This document shows positions 14,391 through 20,691 of a DNA stretch of 20,691 nucleotides, one piece after another. Position numbers and translations under genes: made by a program. Source of the DNA: Gp13-AA77 sp036521995. Its GTDB lineage: Bacteria; Acidobacteriota; Terriglobia; UBA7540. How positions within the stretch are numbered: the stretch's first letter is position 1; each line of letters starts with the position of its first letter. Location of the stretch: assembly GCA_036521995.1 (NCBI GenBank), contig DATDGR010000182.1:1-20691 (forward strand), in the 5' to 3' direction. The notes beneath the pieces were generated by a model. It made no database searches. It saw only the letters and a program-made list of their open reading frames with translations, and had not been told where the DNA came from.

Positions 14391-15374
14391 TTAACTCCCT
14401 GAGATCACCTTCGCCACGGCCTCGCTCAGCTCTGGCGCGCCCGCGAATCCCACCCAGTGGCCCCGGACGATACCCTTGGAGTCGATCAGAAAGAGGGTGG
14501 GAAAAATCGCAACCCCGCCATAAGCGGTGTTGGCCTCGCCCGTCCAATGGCCAACGGGAAAGTCAATCTTGTGTTCGGCGAGGTAGCGCTGCCGGGCAGC
14601 GTCTGTGTAGCCAAGACCCAGCACCCGGTCGGCATTGGCCCCGATGACCGCCAGGCCCTTGCTGCTGAACTTGTGGTTCAGCCCCACCAGCACTGGCGAC
14701 TCCTGGATGCAAGGGGGGCAACCTGTGAACCAGACGTAGAGCAGCACCACTTTGCCCATCAGGCTGGCGGAATCGAGGCTTCCGTCGCTGAGACCGGGGA
14801 GTGCAAAAGGCGGCGCCTGCTTGCCCTCCCATCCGGCGAGCTGATGCTGGAGCAGCTGACCGAAGCGCGGATCGGCGCGAATCGCGGCCACGTCAACCTG
14901 GGTGATCTCACCGCTCTTCGGATCGCGGATGAGGAATTTGGGCACGCGCGGGTCAGACTCCATCACCTTCAGCAAGACGTCTGCGGCTCCGGGCGCATGA
15001 AGATCGAATTGCTCGCTGATCGTTTTGAGTGAAGGTGGATGACCCTCCTTCTCCTGGTATTGAGCCACGAAAAGGGGAATCCTGAAGAAGGCTCGATAGA
15101 GCTTGTCCAGCGCCTGGCGCTCGGCGGGCTGGGTGAAGACCTGGTTGTAGAGCTCCGTCACCACCAGCGGCTTGCCCGGTTCGAGGTGATCGCGAATGTA
15201 GTTCACCACGTGGGTCTCGGCCTGGAGGCTGTCCTGAGGGGAAGATTCGGCCGGGGCAGCCTTGGATGCTGCGGGCGGGATTTGTTGCCCGAAGCAAGAT
15301 GCGGCGGCTGCTAGGGCCAGCCAAGCCGTCCCGAGAACGGAGAACTTGCAACTCCGCCCTCTCGCCGGCGCCAT
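14391..15374 (-). CDS. Secreted TlpA/thioredoxin-like disulfide protein with a helical N-terminal domain
   Basis: 327 residues from ATG 15374. This shares its A with the TGA of the esterase gene (TGATG) and has GGAGGT 7 nt before it. A GTG at 15377 is the alternative start. Signal region: VLGTAWLALAAAASCFGQ, possibly with Cys27 as a lipidation site. Residues about 48-180 are a helical domain I do not recognise. Residues about 185-327 are a TlpA/AhpC-TSA fold: QAPPFALPGLSDGSLD, KVVLLYVWFTGCPPC with the redox pair Cys219-Cys222, AVIGANADR, and the cis-proline segment AIFPTLFLID. It probably acts in the periplasm in thiol-disulfide exchange. Stop-start coupling means it is made together with the esterase. 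Confidence 0.85.
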   Translation of the reverse strand: MAPARGRSCKFSVLGTAWLALAAAASCFGQQIPPAASKAAPAESSPQDSLQAETHVVNYIRDHLEPGKPLVVTELYNQVFTQPAERQALDKLYRAFFRIPLFVAQYQEKEGHPPSLKTISEQFDLHAPGAADVLLKVMESDPRVPKFLIRDPKSGEITQVDVAAIRADPRFGQLLQHQLAGWEGKQAPPFALPGLSDGSLDSASLMGKVVLLYVWFTGCPPCIQESPVLVGLNHKFSSKGLAVIGANADRVLGLGYTDAARQRYLAEHKIDFPVGHWTGEANTAYGGVAIFPTLFLIDSKGIVRGHWVGFAGAPELSEAVAKVISGS

Positions 15375-16342
15375 CACTTCGACCTCCCGTGAGCGCCGGC
15401 GGCGGAGGCCGGCGGACTTGCTTCCTGAAACGCCTGCCAGTGAAAGAGCAGGGCATATTGCATGTATTGGGCCTCGTACTCCCAGCCGTGATCCCCATCG
15501 CGCAGCGTGAACTGGTGCGGGAAATGCTTCGAAGTGAGGGCCTGATCGAGCAATTGGTTACCTTCCTGGAAGCCATATCGGTCATGGTCGCCGCAGTCAA
15601 AGTACAGCTTCAGGCCTTTGAACGCTTCCGGGTGTTCAGCCAGCGTAATCGGGTTGTTAGCTTCAAAATAGGCCTCGTTGAGGGGCGAGCCGAACGGCCC
15701 TTGAAGCACCTGGGCGTAGAACTGCCAGCGGCGGGTGGCGGGAAATGGATTCGGAAACTTCGGGAGCAGAGCCGCGCTCTGGGCGCTCACTGCGCCGAAA
15801 AGGTCGGCATGGCGAAGACCGATGTGCAGTGACCCGAAGCCCCCCATCGAGATGCCAAACAGTCCACGCTCCGCGGGTTGAGCGACGGTGCGGTAATGCT
15901 GATCGATATACGGAATCAGTTCCTGGACGAAAAAGTCTTCGTAGCGGACCTTTCCATCGAACGAGTTTATGTAGAACGTCTTGCCTGCGTCGGGCATGAC
16001 GACCAGAAAAGGTCCGAGCTGGCCCTTGGCCAGCATACCGTCGAGTATCTCCTTGCCGCCGCGCTCCGCCCAGCTCCGTTCATCCTCAAACATACCGTGG
16101 AGAAAATAGAGGACGGGATAGCGCTTGTTTGAGGAAGCGTAATCCGCCGGGAGCGCCACACAGTAATTCACCCCTCGGCCCAGAATCGTGCTCTGGGTCT
16201 GGCCACAGTCCAGCGTTGTGGGGCCTGACGGCTGAGTTTGCGCGGCTCGAAGTGCCCCCGCATTGCCAAGTGCGGCCGCTACCGAAAGCGCCAGGGCGAG
16301 CCCAGAACTCTGTAGTTTAGTGGCAGACCGCTGGCTTGTCAT
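15374..16342 (-). CDS. Secreted alpha/beta-hydrolase esterase (putative esterase D / FrmB-like)
   Basis: 322 residues from ATG 16342; a GTG two codons upstream (16348) is possible and neither has a strong SD. A signal peptide (LALALSVAAALGNAGALRAA) is followed by a PF00756-type fold. This has the substrate-side opening YPVLYFLHGMFEDERSW, nucleophile Ser165 in GISMGG, acid candidates Asp249/Asp252 in FDCGDHDRYG, and catalytic His285 in DGDHGWEY. Relatives include S-formylglutathione hydrolase, feruloyl esterases and antigen 85. The export signal argues against the cytosolic formaldehyde pathway and for hydrolysis of an external ester. Substrate unknown. It overlaps the TlpA-like gene by one base. 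Confidence 0.88.
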   Translation of the reverse strand: MTSQRSATKLQSSGLALALSVAAALGNAGALRAAQTQPSGPTTLDCGQTQSTILGRGVNYCVALPADYASSNKRYPVLYFLHGMFEDERSWAERGGKEILDGMLAKGQLGPFLVVMPDAGKTFYINSFDGKVRYEDFFVQELIPYIDQHYRTVAQPAERGLFGISMGGFGSLHIGLRHADLFGAVSAQSAALLPKFPNPFPATRRWQFYAQVLQGPFGSPLNEAYFEANNPITLAEHPEAFKGLKLYFDCGDHDRYGFQEGNQLLDQALTSKHFPHQFTLRDGDHGWEYEAQYMQYALLFHWQAFQEASPPASAAGAHGRSK

Positions 16343-16471
16343 ACTCACGCTTATCGTGTCGCCCCTTCAAGGTGAAGCCATCTCGGGCCTGTGACCCCAG
16401 GTCGGGGGCCCGGGCCATGATAGACCGCGCTTTCAGGGCCGCAGAATGTCCAAACCCAGAATGCTCGCTCA

Positions 16472-17038
16472 CTAGGGTTGGGATGTTGTAGAACGCGCCT
16501 GGTCCGACTGGACATAAACCGAAGTCTTGCCGCTCTTCGAGGTCGCCCCTACGGATTCGCCAGTGGCGTGACCGGCGGCGCCCGTGGCGCCGTAAAGGTC
16601 GCCATGCACGCGTGTCGCTCGCGACTTTCCATCTTTCACGACGGCTGGTGATGCAGAATCAACGCTGGAGGTCGCGGGATGAAATTCGACCACCGCGTCC
16701 TCAAGAGTGGAAGAGGCTCTCGTCTGATTCTGCGCCTGCTTCCCGGCCTGAGCTTCGACGTTTCCGGCGGGCTTGCCACCATCCTGCCCGTTCTTCTGTA
16801 TGGCGAGATCCCTGGCAGCGAGCTTGGCCGCTTCCTGGGGGTTCGACGGACTGACACCCTTGAGCTTGAGTGGAGTTGTAGTTGAAACTGCAGCGGTCTT
16901 GACATCCTGAAGTTCAGGCTGGGTGGTGCTTGCCGGAGAAGCGTTTGCGCTACTTTGCTGCGCAGGAGCCGAACTTTGCCCCCCCGCGAGCGTGCAAGCG
17001 ATCAGTATGCCTGCCAACGACAGAAGAAGTTGCTTCAT
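16472..17038 (-). CDS. Small exported protein of unknown function, Ala/Ser/Thr/Gln-rich
   Basis: 188 residues from ATG 17038, which has GGGGAGA about 7 nt upstream. A longer frame to 17182 overlaps the preceding gene by 98 nt and has no signal character, so it is rejected. The N-terminus MKQLLLSLAGILIAC is a signal peptide whose LIAC could be a lipobox, making it a lipoprotein. Otherwise it is cleaved after AGG. The rest is low-complexity and polar (SSAPAQQSSANASPASTTQP), with a charged middle (AAKLAARDLAIQKNGQDGGK) and a Gly/Ala/Ser-rich tail. It is probably disordered; no domain recognised. It starts 46 bases after the LarA-like gene on the same strand. Confidence 0.65.
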   Translation of the reverse strand: MKQLLLSLAGILIACTLAGGQSSAPAQQSSANASPASTTQPELQDVKTAAVSTTTPLKLKGVSPSNPQEAAKLAARDLAIQKNGQDGGKPAGNVEAQAGKQAQNQTRASSTLEDAVVEFHPATSSVDSASPAVVKDGKSRATRVHGDLYGATGAAGHATGESVGATSKSGKTSVYVQSDQARSTTSQP

Positions 17039-17084
17039 TTCTCTCTCCCCGCATCCGCGTTTCCGCTGCTCCCAATTGCCATCG

Positions 17085-18401
17085 TTATTGTGGACTTCGG
17101 GCTTTGCCCGCGTCAACCTTGGCGGCCACAGAATCTGAGGTTGCAAACGGCAGATCGCCATGGCTGTCAAATTCAAGCGCACGGCCCGCCGGACTGACCC
17201 GCCATCCGACGAGGAGGCCCGCCTCGGCTGCCAGCGCTTCGGAGACTAAGATGCGATCGAGGCTCAAGGTGTTACGGATCGATACCACGCGCTGTTCGGT
17301 GGGATCGGGGCTGCCTAGAACGCGCAACGCGAAATCGAGTGCTTCGCGGTCGCTGGAGAACGTCATGGGCAGGCGGGCCACCCAGGGATTCAGCGAGGTG
17401 ACCGCGTTAACGTACATCTTGTCGAAGTCGACCTTGCGACGCAGCCGCTCGTGAATCAGGTCGGCCAGACCCACGCCGAGCGCGTTCCCGGCCGTCTCAG
17501 CGGTGAGATCACGGGCGTAGATCAGGTCGATCGCGGGCGCTTCGGCAGATTCTGACTCCAGATTCCGGCCAATCACATTGGTGTCCATACCGGCGCCGCT
17601 CACATCCTTGCCGATTTCATCGACGATCAACAGCTGCAACTTCGAAAATGGAATGCGGGGCAGAAGGCGCTTGGCCAGCACCAGAAGCTCTTCTTCCGCT
17701 TGAACCATAGCTTCAGCCTTGACCGCGCGGATGACGGCGGCCTGGTGCCGGCTGTTTTCGACCAAGGCGAGGCCGGCCAGGATCTTTCCGCTCCCGAGCA
17801 CCGCGCCCGCGATCGAGCGAATCACGAGCTGAGAACCGTGCCGGGAGGCCAACCGGTGGCACTCCAGCGCTCCCCGATGCTTGCCCATACCGATGGCAAT
17901 CATCTTGAGGAGGCCGCTCTCGATTCTTCCAGAAAAGCGCGTGTGAGGCTTGATGCGGTTAATCACCAGCACGCCGTCCGAATTCCAGGCATTGCGATCC
18001 ATCAACACCGGGAAGCCTTCCGGCGTCCTCAGGGCTTGCACGGTTTCCATCGAAGAGCGAATCTCGGCGCCGATGAAGTCTGGCGTGACGCCATATTGCG
18101 CCAGCACCTGGCGCTGGCCTTCGTCCGTGGCGCCTCCGTGACTTCCCATGGCCGGGAACACGAATGGACTCGCGCCCTGACCGCTGAGCCACTGGCAGGC
18201 GGCGCGTACGATCTCGGCAAGCGAGGCTATGCCGCGACTACCTGCCGCTACCGCAATTCGTTTTCCGCTCAATTGTGAGGGATTCAAGCCAAGACCGTCG
18301 AGGGCGGCGAGGACCTCGGCCGCCGGATCGGCGATGGCGGGTTCGGTGGCGGCGGTTCGTTCCAACCCAAAGAAGCGGCAAAGCGAAGCAGACTGACTCA
18401 T
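17085..18401 (-). CDS. LarA-like (DUF2088, nickel-dependent racemase superfamily) protein
   Basis: 438 residues from ATG 18401. An upstream ATG at 18449 is possible; neither has a clear SD. No signal peptide. Motifs: AVAAGSRGIAS (51-60), FVFPAMGSHGGATDEGQ (80-96), NRIKPHT (148-154), ESGLLKM (161-167) and GMGKHRGA (171-178). This is the pattern of the lactate racemase-domain family that in LarA binds the nickel-pincer cofactor through His and Lys residues. His88, Lys151 or Lys166, and His153 or His175 are candidate equivalents, which I could not align. No larB/larC/larE cofactor-synthesis genes lie nearby, so the substrate and need for nickel are unknown. It is divergent from folD across a 136-base gap. 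Confidence 0.8.
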   Translation of the reverse strand: MSQSASLCRFFGLERTAATEPAIADPAAEVLAALDGLGLNPSQLSGKRIAVAAGSRGIASLAEIVRAACQWLSGQGASPFVFPAMGSHGGATDEGQRQVLAQYGVTPDFIGAEIRSSMETVQALRTPEGFPVLMDRNAWNSDGVLVINRIKPHTRFSGRIESGLLKMIAIGMGKHRGALECHRLASRHGSQLVIRSIAGAVLGSGKILAGLALVENSRHQAAVIRAVKAEAMVQAEEELLVLAKRLLPRIPFSKLQLLIVDEIGKDVSGAGMDTNVIGRNLESESAEAPAIDLIYARDLTAETAGNALGVGLADLIHERLRRKVDFDKMYVNAVTSLNPWVARLPMTFSSDREALDFALRVLGSPDPTEQRVVSIRNTLSLDRILVSEALAAEAGLLVGWRVSPAGRALEFDSHGDLPFATSDSVAAKVDAGKARSPQ

Positions 18402-18509
18402 AACGGCCGGGTCGTCGGCGCGTGACCTCCGCGCCGGGCCCAAGATCATCGTACGCTATCCAGGGCCCAGGTAGTAGTTGCCGAGTCCGGATTTCGACGG
18501 CGGGCGCTA

Positions 18510-18518
18510 TGTTACACT
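18510..18518 (+). promoter_or_regulatory. Extended -10 promoter element for folD
   Basis: TGTTACACT fits TGnTATAAT with two mismatches and lies about 20 bases before the GTG start of folD, in the divergent gap with the LarA-like gene. No good -35 is visible, which is usual for extended -10 promoters. Confidence 0.4.
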
Positions 18519-18537
18519 CCGAGATCGAGGAGAGACG

Positions 18538-19482
18538 GTGAGCGCGAGAATACTCGATGGTCTGAAGATTCGAGACCAGATTCAACAGGAACTGACGGCC
18601 CAGATTGCCGCTCTAAAGGTGCGCGGCGTGACGCCGGGGCTGGCCGCGGTGCTGGTGGGTGAGAACCCGGCCTCGCAGATCTATGTCCGCAGCAAGGTCA
18701 AGGCCTGCGAGTCGCTGGGACTCTACAGCGAGAAGATCGAGTGGCCGGCGTCGATCAACACCGGGCAATTGCTCGGACTCGTGGACAGCCTGAATCGCCG
18801 GGACGAGATCGATGGCATCCTGGTGCAGCTCCCCCTCCCGCCGCAGGTGGATTCGCGCCGCGTGCTGGAAGCGGTCGATCCCGCCAAGGACGTGGACGGC
18901 TTTCATCCCATGAACATCGGACGCCTCGTGGCCGGACGGCCGGGCCTGGTGGCTTGCACTCCCGCCGGCATCATGGAAATCCTGCGCCGCAGCCAGATTC
19001 CCGTGGCGGGCGCGCGCGCCGTAGTGGTGGGCCGCAGCGACATCGTGGGCAAACCCCTGGCTCTGCTGTTGCTGCATCAACACGCTACCGTAACCATTTG
19101 CCATTCGCGTACCCGTGACCTGCCCGCGGTCGCGCGCGAGGCCGACATCCTGGTAGCTGCCATAGGACGCCCCGCTCTGGTGACCGCCGACTTCATCCGG
19201 ACCGGGGCCACCGTGATCGACGTCGGCATGAATCGCCTGACGACTGCGGAAGAGGTCCGGCGAGCGTTCCACGACGCTGCGGAACCGCTGCGGAGGCTCG
19301 AATCCAAGGGCTCGGTGCTGGTGGGCGATGTACAGCCCGAAGACGCGCGCGAAAAGGCCGGAGCGTTCACACCTGTGCCCGGCGGCGTCGGGCCTCTGAC
19401 GATCGCGATGCTGATGGCCAACACGGTCCGCGCCGCAAGGGCGAGAAGAGGGCAGGAGCCGCGAGTGGCGAATAGCGGATAG
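18538..19482 (+). CDS. folD: Methylenetetrahydrofolate dehydrogenase / methenyltetrahydrofolate cyclohydrolase
   Basis: 315 residues from GTG 18538, chosen for its SD (GAGGAGA) and because the family begins ARILDGLKI. An ATG at 18478 would add 20 non-conserved residues and cover the promoter. FolD is cytoplasmic and bifunctional: it oxidises 5,10-methylene-THF to methenyl-THF with NADP+ and hydrolyses this to 10-formyl-THF for purine and fMet synthesis. Seen: NPASQIYVRSK with Tyr49 and catalytic Lys53, DGILVQLPLP, PAKDVDGF, the nucleotide-binding VVVGRSDIVGKP, and TPVPGGVGPLTIAML. The C-terminal tail of about 15 Arg/Ala-rich residues is longer than usual. coaE follows 70 bases downstream. Confidence 0.97.
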   Translation: MSARILDGLKIRDQIQQELTAQIAALKVRGVTPGLAAVLVGENPASQIYVRSKVKACESLGLYSEKIEWPASINTGQLLGLVDSLNRRDEIDGILVQLPLPPQVDSRRVLEAVDPAKDVDGFHPMNIGRLVAGRPGLVACTPAGIMEILRRSQIPVAGARAVVVGRSDIVGKPLALLLLHQHATVTICHSRTRDLPAVAREADILVAAIGRPALVTADFIRTGATVIDVGMNRLTTAEEVRRAFHDAAEPLRRLESKGSVLVGDVQPEDAREKAGAFTPVPGGVGPLTIAMLMANTVRAARARRGQEPRVANSG

Positions 19483-19552
19483 GAGTAGAAACCACCGAGC
19501 TCGCGACTGAGAATTGACACTTTGCTTCTGACCTTGACTCAGGCTTCTTTCC

Positions 19553-20173
19553 ATGGCTTCCTTCGGGCTCACAGGCGGCATTGCGTCGGGCAAAAGCACC
19601 GTGGCCGCGATGTTGGGCCAGCTCGGCGCCAGGATCATTAACGCCGACGAGATCGCTCATCAGTTGCTCCGCGCCGGGACGCACGTTTTTGACGAAGTCG
19701 TGAGCAGCTTCGGCCGCGGAATCCTCGACTCGGCGGGCGAGATCGACCGGCGGCGTTTGGGCGACATCGTCTTTGCGGATCCGGAGAAGCGCGCGACCCT
19801 CAACGCCATCATTCACCCCTCGATCATGGCGCGGCGCCTCGAGCTGATTGCGGCCTACTCGACTGAGAACTCGAAGGCCGTGGTGATCTCGGACGCAGCC
19901 TTGATCTACGAAGCACAAATCGAGAGCTACTTTCTGAGGGTCATGGTAGCTTGGTGCCCGCCAGAGCAGCAACTCGCCCGGCTCATGGCCAAGGCGGAAC
20001 TGTCTCGCGAAGCGGCGGAGCGCCGAATCAGCGCCCAGATGCCGGCGGAAGAGAAGCGCCGGCGAGCCGACTACGTGATCGACTGCTCCGGAAGCATCGA
20101 GGACACGCGGCGGCAGGTGGAGGCGCTGTACCCCGAATTGAAGCGGCTCGCCGAGGCGGTAGACAGTAAGTAA
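19553..20173 (+). CDS. coaE: Dephospho-CoA kinase
   Basis: 206 residues, the normal length for the family. It catalyses the last step of CoA synthesis, ATP-dependent 3'-phosphorylation of dephospho-CoA, in the cytoplasm. Seen: P-loop GGIASGKST (8-16), the NADEIAHQLL segment binding dephospho-CoA, RRLGDIVFAD, IIHPSI, and C-terminal RRADYVIDCSGS. The usual VPLLFE segment is DAALIYEA here, a mild variation. No strong SD is visible before the ATG. It follows folD on the same strand and converges with the acyltransferase gene 29 bases on. Confidence 0.95.
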   Translation: MASFGLTGGIASGKSTVAAMLGQLGARIINADEIAHQLLRAGTHVFDEVVSSFGRGILDSAGEIDRRRLGDIVFADPEKRATLNAIIHPSIMARRLELIAAYSTENSKAVVISDAALIYEAQIESYFLRVMVAWCPPEQQLARLMAKAELSREAAERRISAQMPAEEKRRRADYVIDCSGSIEDTRRQVEALYPELKRLAEAVDSK

Positions 20174-20202
20174 GCGGCAAGCACGCAGGCCCTTCAGTTC
20201 AA

Positions 20203-20691
20203 TCACCCGATCTGCCATTCTTCCCCTCGCCGAACCAGGTCGTCGAGCGCGGCCTGCACCTCCTGCAGTTTCCGGGCCTGCTCCGCGTCGTCGGCGTCCG
20301 GCGGCACCACGATGGGCGGAGCGATGAAGATGGCCGCGCGGCTGAAGGGGCGTGGAATCTCGGTGCGGTCCCAGCTCTGGCTGAACACCCACGATCGCAA
20401 CGGGCGGATGTGAAAGCAGAGGACGGCGGCGCCGGTGGCCTTGGCCAGCATGACGGCGCCCGGCTTGGCCACAAAGCGCGGTCCGCGAGGCCCGTCGATG
20501 GTGAACGCCGCGTCGCGCCCGCGCTGGATAGCCCGCGCCATCCCCACGAGAGCGCGCGCGGCGCCCCGGCTGGCGGAGCCCCGCGCGATCTCATAACCGT
20601 GCTTCTGAATCACCTGGGCCGTAAACTGGGCGTCAAAGTTGTAGCCGCTCATCACCACGATTCCGCGCTTCCTCCAGAACCAGGTGGCGGC
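20203..20691 (-). CDS. Lysophospholipid acyltransferase family protein (DUF374), 5' end cut by window
   Basis: 163 codons of the C-terminal part, open through base 20691 (the in-frame GTG at 20658 is internal). DUF374 marks: the segment IVVMSGYNFDAQFTAQVIQ, YEIARGSASRGAARAL, FTIDGPRGPRFVAKPGAVMLAKATGA and the following hydrophobic strand. This family is related to LpxL-type and PlsC-type acyltransferases and is thought to transfer acyl groups to lipids at the inner membrane. The catalytic His region and N-terminal membrane anchor lie beyond the window. It ends with a Glu/Arg-rich helix (EEWQIG). Confidence 0.88.
   Translation of the reverse strand, partial: AATWFWRKRGIVVMSGYNFDAQFTAQVIQKHGYEIARGSASRGAARALVGMARAIQRGRDAAFTIDGPRGPRFVAKPGAVMLAKATGAAVLCFHIRPLRSWVFSQSWDRTEIPRPFSRAAIFIAPPIVVPPDADDAEQARKLQEVQAALDDLVRRGEEWQIG

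Noticed and set aside
19367..20392. 341-codon minus-strand frame across folD, coaE and the acyltransferase
   Set aside because: Antisense to two clear plus-strand genes and out of frame with the acyltransferase. No family features.

Overview
The window (about 60% G+C) looks like a chromosomal segment of an Acidobacteriota-type (Terriglobia-like) diderm bacterium. The support is two secreted proteins built of tandem GloVer-type YGTT repeats with a C-terminal IPT/TIG domain, a DUF2911 protein, an Omp85 protein with many POTRA repeats beside a TamB-like giant, and hairpin-rich intergenic repeats of a kind common in acidobacterial genomes. The taxon is an inference from gene content. No marker gene was searched.

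Layout: nearly everything from the left edge to about 18.4 kb is on the minus strand, so it reads right to left. At the left edge is a DyP-type haem peroxidase cut by the window (1-1032). Next comes a damaged area (1199-2059), where the 5' end of a third GloVer-type gene runs into the middle of a DHA2-family MFS transporter that also carries a frameshift. Two intact GloVer-repeat secreted proteins follow (2068-3555 and 3899-5353), separated by a hairpin-rich spacer. A tRNA-Ser(GGA) lies at 5520-5609, and a 23-nt-arm inverted repeat separates it from the end of the envelope cluster.

The envelope cluster (5771-14030, read right to left) is a DUF2911 protein, a BamA/TamA-family Omp85 with about seven POTRA units, a small SurA-N-like periplasmic protein and a 1321-residue TamB-like protein. 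The last three are joined by two identical TTGA stop/start overlaps, so they probably form one translationally coupled module for building or feeding the outer membrane. Upstream lies a second minus-strand group (14391-18401): a LarA-like (DUF2088) protein, a small secreted or lipidated protein of unknown role, a secreted esterase, and a TlpA/thioredoxin-like protein coupled to the esterase by a TGATG overlap.

The right end is core metabolism on the plus strand: folD (one-carbon metabolism) and coaE (last step of CoA synthesis). It converges on a DUF374-type lysophospholipid acyltransferase cut by the right edge. I saw no CRISPR array, complete insertion sequence, phage module or canonical defence system. 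The best candidates for something under-described are the seven-repeat GloVer proteins and the Omp85/SurA-N/TamB triad.
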